Made by a program: the position numbers and the translations under genes. A stretch of DNA of 6,579 nt from Flavobacteriales bacterium (GTDB lineage Bacteria > Bacteroidota > Bacteroidia > Flavobacteriales > UA16), in contig JABISU010000293.1 in assembly GCA_018700255.1 (NCBI GenBank), positions 1 through 6,579 on the forward strand, read 5' to 3'. Below the pieces are notes generated by a model, which made no database searches, was not told the origin of the DNA, and saw only the letters and a program-made list of their open reading frames with translations. Each line of letters opens with the position of its first letter. Positions within the stretch are counted from its first letter, which is position 1. Positions 6,450 through 6,579 of the stretch are shown here, in pieces.

Positions 6450-6479
6450 AAAAAACCCTTCGAAAAATTCCGAAGGGTT
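6450..6479 (-). terminator. Rho-independent terminator downstream of the cytochrome oxidase-like gene
   Basis: Read on the minus strand, AACCCTTCG (6479-6471) pairs with CGAAGGGTT (6462-6454) as a perfect 9-bp stem with an 8-base loop. It is followed by six T residues (6455-6450). It begins 25 bases after the stop of the partial gene at 6505-6579 and ends 22 bases before the ruvB ATG. On the plus strand the trailing sequence is a poorer T tract (TTCTTACTATTTT), so it acts mainly for leftward transcription. Confidence 0.85.
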
Positions 6480-6504
6480 CTTACTATTTTATCTAATATA
6501 ACAT

Positions 6505-6579
6505 CTAATGACCTACTTCACCCTCTTTAAGTGGTGTAGTCTGAAGAACGAAATCTTCTTCATGAGCAGGATTACTATA
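6505..6579 (-). CDS. C-terminal end of probable cytochrome c oxidase subunit I (partial)
   Basis: The minus strand is open from the window edge to a TAG at 6507-6505, giving the last 24 residues: [10 protein letters not shown], then [14 protein letters not shown]. The gene's start lies outside the window. The Y-D/YSNP...[14 protein letters not shown] pattern matches what I recall of the hydrophilic tail of flavobacterial cytochrome c oxidase subunit I, which in these genomes often lies just upstream of ruvB. If correct, it is the heme-copper catalytic subunit of the respiratory terminal oxidase in the inner membrane. None of its catalytic histidines are visible, so the identification rests only on this tail and on gene order. 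The strong terminator 25 bases beyond the stop supports a real gene end here. Confidence 0.6.
   Translation of the reverse strand, partial: YSNPAHEEDFVLQTTPLKEGEVGH

Noticed and set aside
6428..6451. TTG start giving an 8-residue longer RuvB
   Set aside because: The added residues are encoded next to the upstream terminator T-run and do not resemble RuvB; the ATG at 6427 gives a normal-length protein.

Overview
The window looks like chromosomal DNA of a Bacteroidota bacterium, most likely Flavobacteriia-like. Several observations point this way: a C-terminal domain of the type IX secretion (gliding/Por) sorting type on the first gene, AT-rich leaders without Shine-Dalgarno motifs, a DUF4258-like anchored protein and a 65-residue small protein that resemble conserved flavobacterial hypotheticals, and ruvB lying directly downstream of what appears to be a cytochrome c oxidase gene. 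No rRNA, tRNA, CRISPR array, insertion sequence or phage gene was seen. Taxonomy is inferred from family resemblance, not from a search.

Layout, left to right. (1) Positions 2-928, plus strand: the 3' part of a secreted PQQ-dependent sugar dehydrogenase-like protein ending in a T9SS sorting domain. (2) Positions 936-1319, minus strand, convergent with it: a small membrane-anchored DUF4258-like protein. (3) Positions 1368-3816, plus strand and divergent from gene 2: a tightly overlapping three-gene operon encoding a LolD/MacB-type ABC ATPase, an FtsX-like permease and an anchored DUF3299-like protein with a CFFC motif. (4) Positions 3928-4125: a conserved-looking 65-aa protein whose last codons form the left arm of a strong intrinsic terminator. 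(5) Positions 4172-5380: a HI0933/YhiN/BaiN-family flavoprotein. (6) Positions 5396-6427, minus strand and convergent: ruvB. (7) Positions 6505-6579, minus strand: the last 24 codons of a gene best read as cytochrome c oxidase subunit I, with a strong terminator between it and ruvB.

The part that works as a system is the 1368-3816 operon. ATPase, permease and DUF3299 protein together resemble zinc-regulated ABC cassettes of Proteobacteria (PA4063-PA4066 of Pseudomonas and the Zrg system of Vibrio, recalled from the literature). Here no ZrgA/DUF2796-like gene is visible, and the third protein carries a Cys-x-x-Cys where I remember the classic family having a Cys-His-Pro-rich stretch. A role in metal handling is therefore a reasonable hypothesis, not a demonstrated one. 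The rest is mostly ordinary housekeeping or secreted-protein content. Intergenic gaps are all shorter than 150 bases.
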